DNA of 15,304 nucleotides from an uncultured Mailhella sp. (GCA_905192935.1 CAJJMX010000017.1:1-15304); one strand, 5' to 3'; positions 1-6,581 are shown, counted from the first letter of the stretch. The notes: a model not told the origin generated them from the sequence alone. Program-made: numbers and translations.

Positions 1-88
1 CGGCTCCGTTTTCCGCCGCCTTGACGGCCGCAAACGTTCCGGCAGGGCCGCCGCCTACGACGGCAACATCACATTGCAGTGTTTTCAT
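1..88 (-). CDS. FAD-dependent oxidoreductase, N-terminal fragment
   Basis: Only the first 29 codons lie in the window; the gene runs off the left edge. The translation MKTLQCDVAVVGGGPAG followed by a short Ala-rich helix is the dinucleotide-binding beta-alpha-beta fold (GxGxxG type, residues 7-25) that opens FAD-dependent oxidoreductases such as the fumarate reductase/succinate dehydrogenase flavoprotein, thioredoxin-reductase-like and FAD-binding dehydrogenase groups. The ATG at 88 is chosen because GGAG lies 8 bases before it. An in-frame ATG at 100 lacks a Shine-Dalgarno sequence. The gene is divergent from the XRE-type regulator at 372, so the two may share control. Substrate and subfamily cannot be told from this fragment. 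Confidence 0.75.
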   Translation of the reverse strand, partial: MKTLQCDVAVVGGGPAGTFAAVKAAENGA

Positions 89-156
89 GCTGTTCTCCAT
101 GCTGAAGGGGCCTGTATGTTTCCGGATGACAGTTCCGGAGGTTTCCTGTTAATGTT

Positions 157-185
157 GTCATACGTAACGTAACGGCCTGCGACAA
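157..185 (-). promoter_or_regulatory. Candidate sigma-70 promoter of the flavoprotein gene
   Basis: On the minus strand TTGTCG (185-180) and TATGAC (162-157) are 17 bases apart, each matching 4 of 6 consensus bases. The -10 box overlaps an 11-bp palindrome, TACGTAACGTA (161-171), which could be an operator. The leader to the ATG at 88 would be about 60 bases. This is a pattern match only. Confidence 0.3.
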
Positions 186-238
186 CAAGATTCTTTTTTT
201 TTTGTTCTGCTCGATTCTTCTCTGAAAATCTGCATTGA

Positions 239-266
239 CAGATATTCGGAGACGTGTGCAGATATT
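239..266. repeat. Two exact CAGATATT direct repeats 20 bp apart
   Basis: CAGATATT occurs at 239-246 and again at 259-266, a phase of exactly 20 bp or about two helical turns. The flanks are partly alike (CGGAG and GAGAAG). A TTGACA hexamer (235-240) overlaps the first copy. The pair lies about 105 bases before the XRE-type regulator gene and could be its binding site, giving autoregulation. The remaining 89-371 intergenic sequence is AT-rich, with a 10-base T run at 194-203. Confidence 0.35.
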
Positions 267-371
267 GAGAAGAAAGGCACAGGCTCGGTTGTTGCCTGAG
301 GCTTTCATTGACCGGATTTTTTGAAGAAATCGGAATCGAGCGCAGGGGACGCCCTGGACGCGGAGGCATAT

Positions 372-1274
372 ATGCCCAGATACGGGATTACGGATATCGA
401 GAATTTTGCGGAGAAAATTCGTTTTTCCCTGCTGGTGCTTTCTCCGCGTGTACTGGTGGAGAAGGTGCTGGACGGAGGTGGACAGCTGACCATTACCACG
501 GTCAACGCATGGAGGGCCGGGCAGAATCTTCCGAGCTACTCCAAGCTGAGGCAGTTCTGTCGGGCCGCCAATATCGAGCCGGTGGATTTTCATTTAAGCA
601 TGGACGAGTTCATGCACCGCATCTGCGATGCCAACGGCATTTCCGAGGAAGACCGGAAAGTCTATGCCTCAAGGTTCCGCGCTCCCCAGTGCTCAGGTTT
701 GCGCTTCAAGACTCCAGAGCGTCTTACGGCTGCCGACGGCGTACGTCTTTTTGACCGGTTGAAGGGCAGCTATCTCGTCTATAATCTCGTGCTGAACAAT
801 CTCGGATTCGTGCACACGTCTCTCATACGTTTCGACAGTCTGGACCATCCGTACATCATGACCCGCTGCTGGTCCATGCAGGAAGACAGACTTACCGTAT
901 ATGAAGGTCAGCTGTTTGCCACGCGCAACAGCCTCATGCTTATTCTCGAAGCGCAGGAAGGCAGTCAGGATGATTTCGTCACCATGCTGCTGTGCAAGCC
1001 CATGGAGAACAGCTCCGGAGTTTCCTGGCTGAACGGCATCGTTCTTGCCTCGGCTGAGGACCGCATCGTCTATCCGGCCGCGGCCCGCGTGTACATGGAG
1101 CGCCTGTCCGAAGAAGATGAGAAATGCGACATGATGGAGCTTCTGCGCCGTCCCGTGCCGGAATGGTGCATGGATTTTCTCTGCAACAGGATAAGCGGTG
1201 ACGACGGCGATACCGTGCTGGAAAGCCGTATTCTGACCCGCTCAAGCGTTGCCAGGGCCAAGGCAGGCAAGTAG
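372..1274 (+). CDS. XRE-like helix-turn-helix regulator
   Basis: This 300-residue protein is probably a cytoplasmic DNA-binding regulator. Residues about 25-75 look like a Cro/XRE helix-turn-helix: the stretch VNAWRAGQNLPSYSKLRQF followed by a short hydrophobic helix fits the recognition helix and the 'grxxPs..kL..la' region of that fold. Residues 100-300 form a larger C-terminal region I do not recognise; it may sense a ligand or mediate dimers. The ATG at 372 has GGAGG (362-366) five bases upstream. An in-frame TTG at 321 would add 17 polar residues but has no comparable ribosome site. The gene stands alone, divergent from the flavoprotein gene, with direct repeats upstream that suggest autoregulation. 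The fold call is fairly safe; the regulon is unknown. Confidence 0.75.
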   Translation: MPRYGITDIENFAEKIRFSLLVLSPRVLVEKVLDGGGQLTITTVNAWRAGQNLPSYSKLRQFCRAANIEPVDFHLSMDEFMHRICDANGISEEDRKVYASRFRAPQCSGLRFKTPERLTAADGVRLFDRLKGSYLVYNLVLNNLGFVHTSLIRFDSLDHPYIMTRCWSMQEDRLTVYEGQLFATRNSLMLILEAQEGSQDDFVTMLLCKPMENSSGVSWLNGIVLASAEDRIVYPAAARVYMERLSEEDEKCDMMELLRRPVPEWCMDFLCNRISGDDGDTVLESRILTRSSVARAKAGK

Positions 1275-1556
1275 ACGTCCCATCGGCAGATTGTGTCCTG
1301 CCGTGCGGAGCCTGTCTCGGTCTGCATGAGTTTTGTCGGGATGTTTGTCCGACTGTGGCACAGCAGAAAGAAAGCACGGACGGCTTTTGCCGAAAGTCGG
1401 GGATTCGGTCCTTTTGTGTCGGGCCGTGCAGAGATTCCATCCTGGACAGCATGCGCCTGAACGGACTTTGTACAGAGTTGTCGTTCCCGTCGCTGTGAGC
1501 TTCGGATGGAAGGCGGCAGAAGGCGCTCCTTTGGTCCGACGGAGAGGGTGCGTTTT
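1275..1556. other. Intergenic stretch between convergent genes
   Basis: This stretch separates the convergent XRE and yhhQ-like genes. A 6-bp hairpin (CGGCAG 1284-1289 / CTGCCG 1298-1303) lies just after the regulator stop but has no T run. A 75-codon plus-strand frame (1333-1560) starts with TTG, has no ribosome site and resembles nothing I know. I see no convincing gene or intrinsic terminator here. Confidence 0.4.
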
Positions 1557-2240
1557 TTAAATTTCTTTTATTTTTAGTATATTATATGAAATATCCGTAT
1601 CGTAGGCGTCCATGCCCTCAACGTGCTTGAGCAAGGAGACCACGCGAATGGTGAGGGGCAGGACCACGATTTCGTATGCCGTTTTAGCGAATATCTGGAT
1701 GGCCATCATCTTCAGAAGTTCCTGCACGGGCACGAGACCGCCGAAGGCGAGAGGAAAGAAGATGAAGGAATCCGCGCTTTCTCCGGCGAGGGTGGAGAGT
1801 ATGGCGCGTGCGGAGAAGTGTTTGCCCCGGCTGGCGATTTTCATTCTGCTCATGACGTAGGCGTTGAGAAAGGAGCCGAGCAGAAAGGCCAGAAGACTTG
1901 ATGCGGCAATGCGGGGAGCAAGGCCGAATATGAAGCGGAAGGCGGCGTCGCCTTCCCAGAAGGGGGCGGCGGGCAGCGCCACGGCAATCTGAAAGAGCGC
2001 CACCATGGCGAAGTTGACGGCAAATCCCAGCCAGATGATGAGTCTGGCCTTGCCGAATCCCCAGACTTCGGCAATGCAGTCGTTGATGATGTAGGAGATG
2101 GGAAAAACCAGAAATCCCGCAGTGATGGTGACGGGCCCGAGCTGGATGATCTTTGTTTCCAGAAGATTGGAGGCGATGAGGCAGGCGCAGAACACGACGC
2201 CGAGAAGCATGAACGAGAGGGAGACGGTGACGTTTTTCAT
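1557..2240 (-). CDS. yhhQ: Queuosine precursor (preQ0/preQ1) transporter, YhhQ/VUT family
   Basis: This 227-residue integral membrane protein belongs to the Vut_1/YhhQ family, whose E. coli member takes up preQ0 and preQ1 for queuosine tRNA modification. Visible family marks are a hydrophobic first segment ending in SNLLETK (24-30), the conserved loop PISYIINDCIAEVWG (47-61), GESADSFIFFPLAFGG in the fourth to fifth segment region, and AKTAYEIVVLPLT near the C-terminus. About six membrane segments are visible and the length is normal. The ATG at 2240 follows the predicted preQ1 aptamer by only two bases and has no ordinary Shine-Dalgarno sequence, so initiation is probably controlled by folding of that RNA. 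The riboswitch and the family call support each other strongly. Confidence 0.9.
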   Translation of the reverse strand: MKNVTVSLSFMLLGVVFCACLIASNLLETKIIQLGPVTITAGFLVFPISYIINDCIAEVWGFGKARLIIWLGFAVNFAMVALFQIAVALPAAPFWEGDAAFRFIFGLAPRIAASSLLAFLLGSFLNAYVMSRMKIASRGKHFSARAILSTLAGESADSFIFFPLAFGGLVPVQELLKMMAIQIFAKTAYEIVVLPLTIRVVSLLKHVEGMDAYDTDISYNILKIKEI

Positions 2241-2242
2241 GA

Positions 2243-2272
2243 CTTGTTTTTTACGTGGTTTTCAAGCACACG
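2243..2272 (-). ncRNA. preQ1-I riboswitch aptamer
   Basis: Read on the minus strand: P1 5' strand CGTG (2272-2269), an 11-base loop TGCTTGAAAAC (2268-2258), P1 3' strand CACG (2257-2254), then an A-rich tail TAAAAAACAAG (2253-2243). Loop bases CTTG (2266-2263) pair perfectly with tail CAAG (2246-2243), giving the H-type pseudoknot of preQ1-I. The tail matches the class consensus, and the loop ends in the cytosine (2258) that contacts preQ1 in known structures. P1 is short (4 bp). The pseudoknot ends two bases from the AUG of the YhhQ-type transporter, implying that ligand binding blocks translation. Confidence 0.82.
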
Positions 2273-2304
2273 GCTGAGGGGTGATGCGAATGAGAGCTTT
2301 CGGC

Positions 2305-2333
2305 GAACTAACCTTTGTTGTGGGCTGCGTCAA
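2305..2333 (-). promoter_or_regulatory. Possible promoter upstream of the preQ1 riboswitch
   Basis: Minus-strand TTGACG (2333-2328) is a 5-of-6 match to the -35 box. Seventeen bases later lies a poor -10 box, TAGTTC (2310-2305). Transcription from about 2298 would give a 58-base leader carrying the riboswitch. The weak -10 makes this tentative; the promoter candidate at 2818-2845 is an alternative. Confidence 0.25.
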
Positions 2334-2620
2334 GTCATGAATTCGGAGAGTCCTGCCGGGCAGACCGTTTTTTCTGCGGGCCGAGCCACATGACTGTCCG
2401 GAGTCCCGCCGGAGAGGATTCTGCGGTTGCAGGGATTGGAGGACACAATGATGTTTGCGCGCTCCTGATGAACGAAGTTTTCCTGCATTTCCGCAGGGCG
2501 GGAGAAGGCGTCCTCTTCCAGGGGCCGCAGGGGCAGAAGAAGGCAGCGGTTTCGCAGGGGGCAGAGAGCTTCGCAGGAGGTATGGTCGGGATTCTTGCAG
2601 GCAAGTCCCGGCCAGGCGGC
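2330..2620 (-). pseudogene. Possible small Cys-rich reading frame of unknown start
   Basis: One minus-strand frame is open from a TAG near 2806 to a TGA at 2330-2332. Its last 95 or so codons use the same GC-rich synonymous codons as neighbouring genes and encode a Cys-rich stretch (ACKNPDHTSCEALCPLRNRC) and a polar C-terminus ending GLSEFMT. It has no ATG, GTG or TTG in frame until an internal Met near 2487. The other two minus frames upstream also look partly coding, so this may be a frameshifted remnant or a small gene with an unusual start. I do not recognise the protein. The start at 2620 given here is arbitrary. Confidence 0.25.
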
Positions 2621-2817
2621 GGGAATGGTGCAGAGCCTGGAGAGCGCAGACGGCCGCCGCCGGCAAGACTGACCTTGGCCGCCGTGTATTTGGATTGGCC
2701 GCGTCGGCAGGCTCTGTTCACATTGTCGGCGAGGGCAATTCCCCGGTTCCGTCTATGGGACCGCAGGTATGATCGTCCGGGTCGACGGCGGTGTGAATGT
2801 CGAGTCTAATACGATAT

Positions 2818-2845
2818 ATTATGATATGTTATGCCGGGTTGTCGC
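2818..2845 (-). promoter_or_regulatory. Candidate AT-rich promoter
   Basis: The window's sharp AT-rich island at 2805-2835 holds minus-strand CATAAT (2823-2818, 5 of 6 to the -10 consensus). It lies 16 bases after GCGACA (2845-2840, 4 of 6 to the -35). It could drive the small frame and then yhhQ. GATAT is repeated in phase (2813-2817 and 2823-2827), which may be an operator. Confidence 0.3.
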
Positions 2846-2858
2846 GTTTTTGCCGCAA

Positions 2859-2893
2859 AAAAAGGCGAATCGCACGGAGGCGACCGCCTTTTT
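2859..2893. terminator. Possible bidirectional terminator hairpin
   Basis: AAAAAGGCG (2859-2867) is the exact complement of CGCCTTTTT (2885-2893), with a 17-base loop. Both strands end the stem in a T tract, and the A run extends to 2857. It lies about 95-130 bases downstream of the phosphoribosyltransferase stop and could end that operon. The long loop lowers confidence. Confidence 0.4.
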
Positions 2894-2947
2894 GAGAGCC
2901 TGAATGAAGGACGAGCCCGGGGCGCGGGACCGGCCGTTGTGCGCGGT

Positions 2948-2980
2948 CCGGATGGACGGGACACGGGCCCGTCCATCCGG
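2948..2980. repeat. Perfect 13-bp inverted repeat
   Basis: CCGGATGGACGGG (2948-2960) and CCCGTCCATCCGG (2968-2980) are exact complements around a 7-base loop. The hairpin begins seven bases after the stop of the minus-strand phosphoribosyltransferase gene. No T run follows, so it is more likely a 3'-end-stabilising or rho-assisted structure than a standard intrinsic terminator. Confidence 0.6.
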
Positions 2981-2986
2981 GGAGCA

Positions 2987-3565
2987 TCAGTCGAGTCTGT
3001 CCAGGGGCGTGTAGGTCCCGTCGGGATTGGGACGGAAGACGTAGTGCTCCTTCAGGTAGATGATGTCCTTGCGATGGACGGACTGCAGTTCGGCCAGAAT
3101 GGCGGCGCGGGCCACCACGTTGGCGCCTGCGGCACGGGCCAGGGATTCGATGGCTTCGATGGATTCGCCGGTGGCGATGACGTCGTCGATGAGGGCCACT
3201 CTCTTGCCGCGGATCTTTTCCGCCTCGCAGCCGTCGAGCCAGAGGGTCTGTTCCTTCTGGGTGGTGACGGAGAACACGGAATGGGAAATGGGATTCTGCA
3301 TGTAGGGCTTGCGGCTCTTGCGGGCCACCACGAAGTCCTTCATGCCCATGAGACGGCTGATTTCATAGGTGAGGCAGATACCCTTGGCCTCGGCCGTCAT
3401 GAGGACGTCCACTTCCGGAAGACGCTTCATGAGTTCCGGAGCGACGGTCTGGATGAGTTCGGTGTCGGAAAGCACGACGAAGCTGGCAAGTGCGAGATTT
3501 TCGCCGATCTTGACGAAGGGCAGCTTGCGCTTGAGTCCCATGATTTCAAAGTCGAAGTATTCCAC
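2987..3565 (-). CDS. Phosphoribosyltransferase, adenine/purine type
   Basis: This 192-residue cytoplasmic enzyme has the type I phosphoribosyltransferase fold. The PRPP loop VALIDDVIATGESI (123-136) is clear: hydrophobic strand, two acidic residues, then the ATGES phosphate loop. VDVLMTAEAKGICLTYEIS (53-70) and the basic flexible loop ARKSRKPYM (81-89) resemble adenine and xanthine phosphoribosyltransferases. It would transfer phosphoribose from PRPP to a purine or related base; the exact base is unknown. I choose GTG at 3565, which has AGGAGG (3575-3570) four bases upstream. An ATG at 3586 would add seven residues and place that Shine-Dalgarno inside the gene. It follows the AbgT gene by about 130 bases on the same strand, so co-transcription is possible. 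Confidence 0.85.
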   Translation of the reverse strand: MEYFDFEIMGLKRKLPFVKIGENLALASFVVLSDTELIQTVAPELMKRLPEVDVLMTAEAKGICLTYEISRLMGMKDFVVARKSRKPYMQNPISHSVFSVTTQKEQTLWLDGCEAEKIRGKRVALIDDVIATGESIEAIESLARAAGANVVARAAILAELQSVHRKDIIYLKEHYVFRPNPDGTYTPLDRLD

Positions 3566-3622
3566 ATGGCCTCCTGCATAGAGCATATTGAAAAGGATTT
3601 TTTAGAACAGGGGTGATCGGGC

Positions 3623-3684
3623 TGCGCCGCAGGTCTGACGGCCGGCGGCGCAAGGATGCGCCGAAGCGGAGGGCCGCTCCGGCG
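3623..3684. repeat. Two GC-rich hairpins after the AbgT gene
   Basis: Two stems lie just beyond the minus-strand AbgT stop. One is CGCCGAAGCGG (3659-3669) with CCGCTCCGGCG (3674-3684), 10 pairs with one mismatch. The other is TGCGCCGC (3623-3630) with GCGGCGCA (3645-3652), 8 pairs. Neither has a T run. They may stabilise the upstream message or limit read-through into the phosphoribosyltransferase gene. Confidence 0.45.
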
Positions 3685-3696
3685 TAGTTGGAATGT

Positions 3697-5211
3697 TTAC
3701 AGGAAGACGGGCGCTCCGGGACCGAGGGGAAGGTCTACTTCCATCCAGAAGATGAGGAACATTCCCCAGAAGAAGAGGATGCCGAGCGCGTAGGGCAGCA
3801 TGAGGGAGATGATGGTGCCGAGGCCCACGTTTCTGGCGTACTTCTGAGCCACGCCGATGATGAAGGCCATGAAGGGTTCAAGGGGCGAGATGGCGTTGGT
3901 GGTGGAGTCGGCCACGCGGTAGGCGGCCTGCACGAAGTAGGGGGAGAGCTGCATCTGCATGAGCATGGGCACGAAGATGGGGGCCAGAAGGGCCCACTTG
4001 GCCATGGCGCTGCCTATGAAGAAGTTGATGCAGGCGGTGAGGATGAGGAAGCTCACCACGAGCGGAATGCCGGAGAAGCCCGTGTCGTTGAGGAAGGCTG
4101 CGCCCTTGATGGACAGGTACATGTCGAGATGGGTGTAGGCGAAGCTGGAGACGAACTGACCGGCGGCGAAGCAGAGCACGATGAAGGAGGAGAATTCCCG
4201 CATGGCCTTGCCCATGAAGCGGACCACGTCCTTGTCGTTGCGGATGACCTTGGTGCTCACGCCGTAGGGGATGGACACGGCAAGGAAGAAGACCAGCAGT
4301 ATGGGCACGAGGGAATCAAGGAAGGGGGAGGGAACGATGCTGAAGGTCTTGGGGTTGCGGAGGATGCCGTGTTCGGGCACCACGGTGAGCAGAATGAGGC
4401 AGATGTAGATGATGCCGCCGATGAGGGCGGCACGCAGGCCGCGGCGTTCTTCGGGTGTGACGGTCATGTCTTCACTGCCCATGGCGCCTTCGTGCATGGC
4501 CACGCCTTCAAGACGGGGTTCAACGACTTTTTCCGTGAGTATCACGATGATGGCCGTGACGAGGAAGGTCGAAGCCGACATAAAGTACCAGTTGACGGCA
4601 GGATGCACGGTGAAGGAAGGATCGATGATCTGGGCTGCCTGCTGCGTGATGGCGGCAAGACCCACGTCGGTGCCCACCACCAGAAGGTTGGCGTTGAGAC
4701 CCGCGGCGCAGCCGGCGAAGCCCGTGGCCAGACCGGCCAGGGGATTGCGGCCGAGTCCCTTGAATATCATGGCGCCGAGGGGAGGCACCACCACGAAGGC
4801 CGCGCTGGAAGCCATGTTGCCCATGACGCCGCAGAAGGCGATGATGGCCGTGACCATGCTGCGGGGAGCGCTGAGTATGGTGGCGCGCAGCACGGCGGAG
4901 AGCAGGCCGACTTCTTCGGCCACGCCGAGACCGAGCATCATGACGAGCACGAGACCGAGAGGCTTAAACCTGACGAAGTTGTCCACGCAGCTTTTAAGGA
5001 ACCAGGTAAGGCCGTCCACGGACACGAGACTCTGCACGACCAGGGTTTTCCCCTTGGGATCGACCATGCTGATTCCCTGCAGCATATAGGAGAGAACCAT
5101 GACGACGAGCGTAAGGATCAGAAAGATGGTGACGGGATGCGGCAGTTTGTTGCCGGCTCGTTCAATGAAGCCGAGTATGCCGGACAGGTTTTCGATTTGT
5201 TCTTTCGCCAT
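3697..5211 (-). CDS. abgT: AbgT-family p-aminobenzoyl-glutamate transporter
   Basis: This 504-residue inner-membrane transporter is of the AbgT family, which imports p-aminobenzoyl-glutamate (a folate breakdown product) in E. coli; some members export sulfonamides. It has many hydrophobic segments across its length, a hairpin region GCAAGLNANLLVVGTD near the middle, and the C-terminal signature SAMAKWALLAPIFVPM followed by YRVADSTTNAISPLEPF, very close to the family consensus. Length is normal. The ATG at 5211 has AAGGAG (5226-5221) nine bases upstream. An ATG at 5262 would add 17 polar residues, and its start codon falls inside a 14-bp hairpin, so it is unlikely. It lies downstream of an M20 amidohydrolase gene, as in abg-type loci. 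Substrate could also be another acyl-amino acid or dipeptide. Confidence 0.92.
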   Translation of the reverse strand: MAKEQIENLSGILGFIERAGNKLPHPVTIFLILTLVVMVLSYMLQGISMVDPKGKTLVVQSLVSVDGLTWFLKSCVDNFVRFKPLGLVLVMMLGLGVAEEVGLLSAVLRATILSAPRSMVTAIIAFCGVMGNMASSAAFVVVPPLGAMIFKGLGRNPLAGLATGFAGCAAGLNANLLVVGTDVGLAAITQQAAQIIDPSFTVHPAVNWYFMSASTFLVTAIIVILTEKVVEPRLEGVAMHEGAMGSEDMTVTPEERRGLRAALIGGIIYICLILLTVVPEHGILRNPKTFSIVPSPFLDSLVPILLVFFLAVSIPYGVSTKVIRNDKDVVRFMGKAMREFSSFIVLCFAAGQFVSSFAYTHLDMYLSIKGAAFLNDTGFSGIPLVVSFLILTACINFFIGSAMAKWALLAPIFVPMLMQMQLSPYFVQAAYRVADSTTNAISPLEPFMAFIIGVAQKYARNVGLGTIISLMLPYALGILFFWGMFLIFWMEVDLPLGPGAPVFL

Positions 5212-5252
5212 GGCCTGGAGCTCCTTGGGCGTGGTACGGGATAAGTGAGAAT

Positions 5253-5291
5253 GGCGCATCACGGCAGGGACGGTCCGTGCCGTGATGCGCC
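5253..5291. repeat. Perfect 14-bp intercistronic hairpin
   Basis: GGCGCATCACGGCA (5253-5266) pairs exactly with TGCCGTGATGCGCC (5278-5291) around an 11-base loop. It sits between the M20 stop and the AbgT start on the same transcript. There is no T tract, so it is probably an mRNA-processing, stability or attenuation element rather than a terminator. It is about 40 bases from the AbgT start codon. Confidence 0.7.
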
Positions 5292-5312
5292 GGGGTATTA
5301 GGGATAGGGGTA

Positions 5313-6500
5313 TCAGTCGAAGTCGTCAAGCGTTTCAAAGGCCTGGCGTGCGCTTTTGCGCAGTTCTTCGCTGGTGAGCACGTCGAATCCGGTCAGGCAC
5401 ATGGACTTTGCGGCAAGGAGCATGCCCTTGAAGCCGCCTTCGCCGTTGCAGGCCTTGGCGAATTCAGGAGTATGACCGACGAGGTTTGCGTCTCCGATGG
5501 AGATGTAGGGATGGATGGAGGGAGCCTTGAAGCTGACGTTGCCCATGTCGGTGGAATAGCTGCTCTGCACCTCTTCAAGATAGTTTTCGCCGAGCAGATC
5601 GAGGTTGGCGGCAAAGGCGTGCAGCAGGGGCATGTTGTGGCGCATGGTATAGTAGGGATGCGCGGAATGGCGATAGGAGAACTGGCATCCGAGAGCCATG
5701 GCGCAGCAGCGCGCGCAGTTGACCACGCGTTCAATGGCGTTGTTGAGGGTCTCGGGCTTGCGGGCGCGCACGCCGTAGCGCAGGCGGGCGAACTCGGGAA
5801 TGGTGTTGATGGAGGTGCCGGTATCGGTGAGCAGACCGTGAATGCGTACGTCTCGGGTCATGTGCTGGCGCAGGCTGTTGATGCCCATGACGGCAAGGGC
5901 CGCGGCGTCCATGGCGTTGATGCCCTTCTCCGGCGCTCCGGCGGCATGGGCGGCCTTGCCCTTGAAGTCCATTTCGAGATTGGCGCGGGAAATGAGCTGC
6001 TGCTTGAGGATGGTGCGGCCTTCGGCATGGGCGGCGATGACGGCGTCCATTTTGTCGAAGAGGCCGGCGTCCGCCATGGGGACCTTGCCGCCGGCATCCC
6101 TTACGTTGCCTTCTTCGGCAGGCGTGCCGAACACATGCACGGTTCCTGCGGGAAGATGGCGGGCGAGAGCCACGGCGGCGCCGCAGGCGGCCGTGCCGAA
6201 GAGATTGTGGCCGCAGGCGTGGCCGAGGCCGGGAAGAGCGTCGAATTCGGCAAGAAAGGCCACATTCGGTCCTTCGCCGGAGCCGTAGACGGCATGGAAG
6301 GCCGTGGGCATGTCGAGCAGGTTGCGTTCCACCTTGAAGCCGTTGGATTCAAGAAAGTCGGCAAGGCGGGCGGAAGACTTGAATTCCTGATAACCGAGTT
6401 CGGGTTCGGCGAAGATGGCGGAGGCTATTTCCCTCATCTGGTCGGACAGATGTTGTATTTCATCAATGAGAAGTTGCTTTTCGTGAGAGAGTTCGGGCAT
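5313..6500 (-). CDS. M20D-family amidohydrolase (AbgB/PM20D2-like)
   Basis: This 395-residue cytoplasmic metallo-amidohydrolase is of the M20D group. Metal-site motifs are AEFDALPGLGHACGHN (84-99), with the Cys and His ligands of HACGH, GTPAEEG (125-131), with the catalytic and ligand glutamates, and a His in AAHAEGR (157-162). The lid/dimerisation domain spans about 170-290. The GHNL form of the motif is typical of AbgB and PM20D2-type enzymes, which cleave p-aminobenzoyl-glutamate or unusual dipeptides. Length fits PM20D2 better than the longer E. coli AbgB. AAAGGAGG lies six bases before the ATG at 6500. It is the first gene of the unit with AbgT, so imported conjugate would be split at once. 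The true substrate cannot be fixed from sequence. Confidence 0.9.
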   Translation of the reverse strand: MPELSHEKQLLIDEIQHLSDQMREIASAIFAEPELGYQEFKSSARLADFLESNGFKVERNLLDMPTAFHAVYGSGEGPNVAFLAEFDALPGLGHACGHNLFGTAACGAAVALARHLPAGTVHVFGTPAEEGNVRDAGGKVPMADAGLFDKMDAVIAAHAEGRTILKQQLISRANLEMDFKGKAAHAAGAPEKGINAMDAAALAVMGINSLRQHMTRDVRIHGLLTDTGTSINTIPEFARLRYGVRARKPETLNNAIERVVNCARCCAMALGCQFSYRHSAHPYYTMRHNMPLLHAFAANLDLLGENYLEEVQSSYSTDMGNVSFKAPSIHPYISIGDANLVGHTPEFAKACNGEGGFKGMLLAAKSMCLTGFDVLTSEELRKSARQAFETLDDFD

Positions 6501-6543
6501 GTTGCCTCCTTTAATTGTTTCGGAAAATGTGCGTTCTGAGCAC

Positions 6544-6567
6544 CTTACCCATTAATGCGGGGGTAAG
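6544..6567. repeat. 7-bp inverted repeat in the M20 leader
   Basis: CTTACCC (6544-6550) and GGGTAAG (6561-6567) are exact complements around a 10-base loop. The repeat lies right after the sigma-54-like -12 box and spans the expected start of transcription of the M20-abgT unit. It could be an operator or a 5' leader hairpin. Confidence 0.4.
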
Positions 6568-6581
6568 CAAGGAAAACGCCA
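6567..6581 (-). promoter_or_regulatory. Candidate sigma-54 promoter of the M20-abgT unit
   Basis: Minus-strand TGGC (6581-6578), seven bases, then TTGC (6570-6567) followed by T gives the -24/-12 pattern. The invariant GG and GC are 10 bases apart, as sigma-54 requires. Start of transcription would be near 6555, giving a 55-base leader with a strong ribosome site. No enhancer-binding site could be identified with confidence. Confidence 0.45.

Noticed and set aside
321..371. TTG-initiated N-terminal extension of the XRE-type regulator
   Set aside because: No ribosome site before the TTG, while GGAGG lies five bases before the ATG at 372.
2315..2809. A 164-codon plus-strand frame in the yhhQ upstream region
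   Set aside because: TTG start, no ribosome site, no recognisable motif; it looks like the complement of the minus-strand codon bias there.
3688..5244. A 518-codon plus-strand open frame opposite abgT
   Set aside because: Its product is a His/Glu/Gly-rich chain with no domain, the mirror of codon bias in the clear AbgT gene on the minus strand.
5472..6539. A 355-codon plus-strand open frame opposite the M20 gene
   Set aside because: Low-complexity Gly/Val/Ala product with no motif; antisense of a well-supported enzyme gene.
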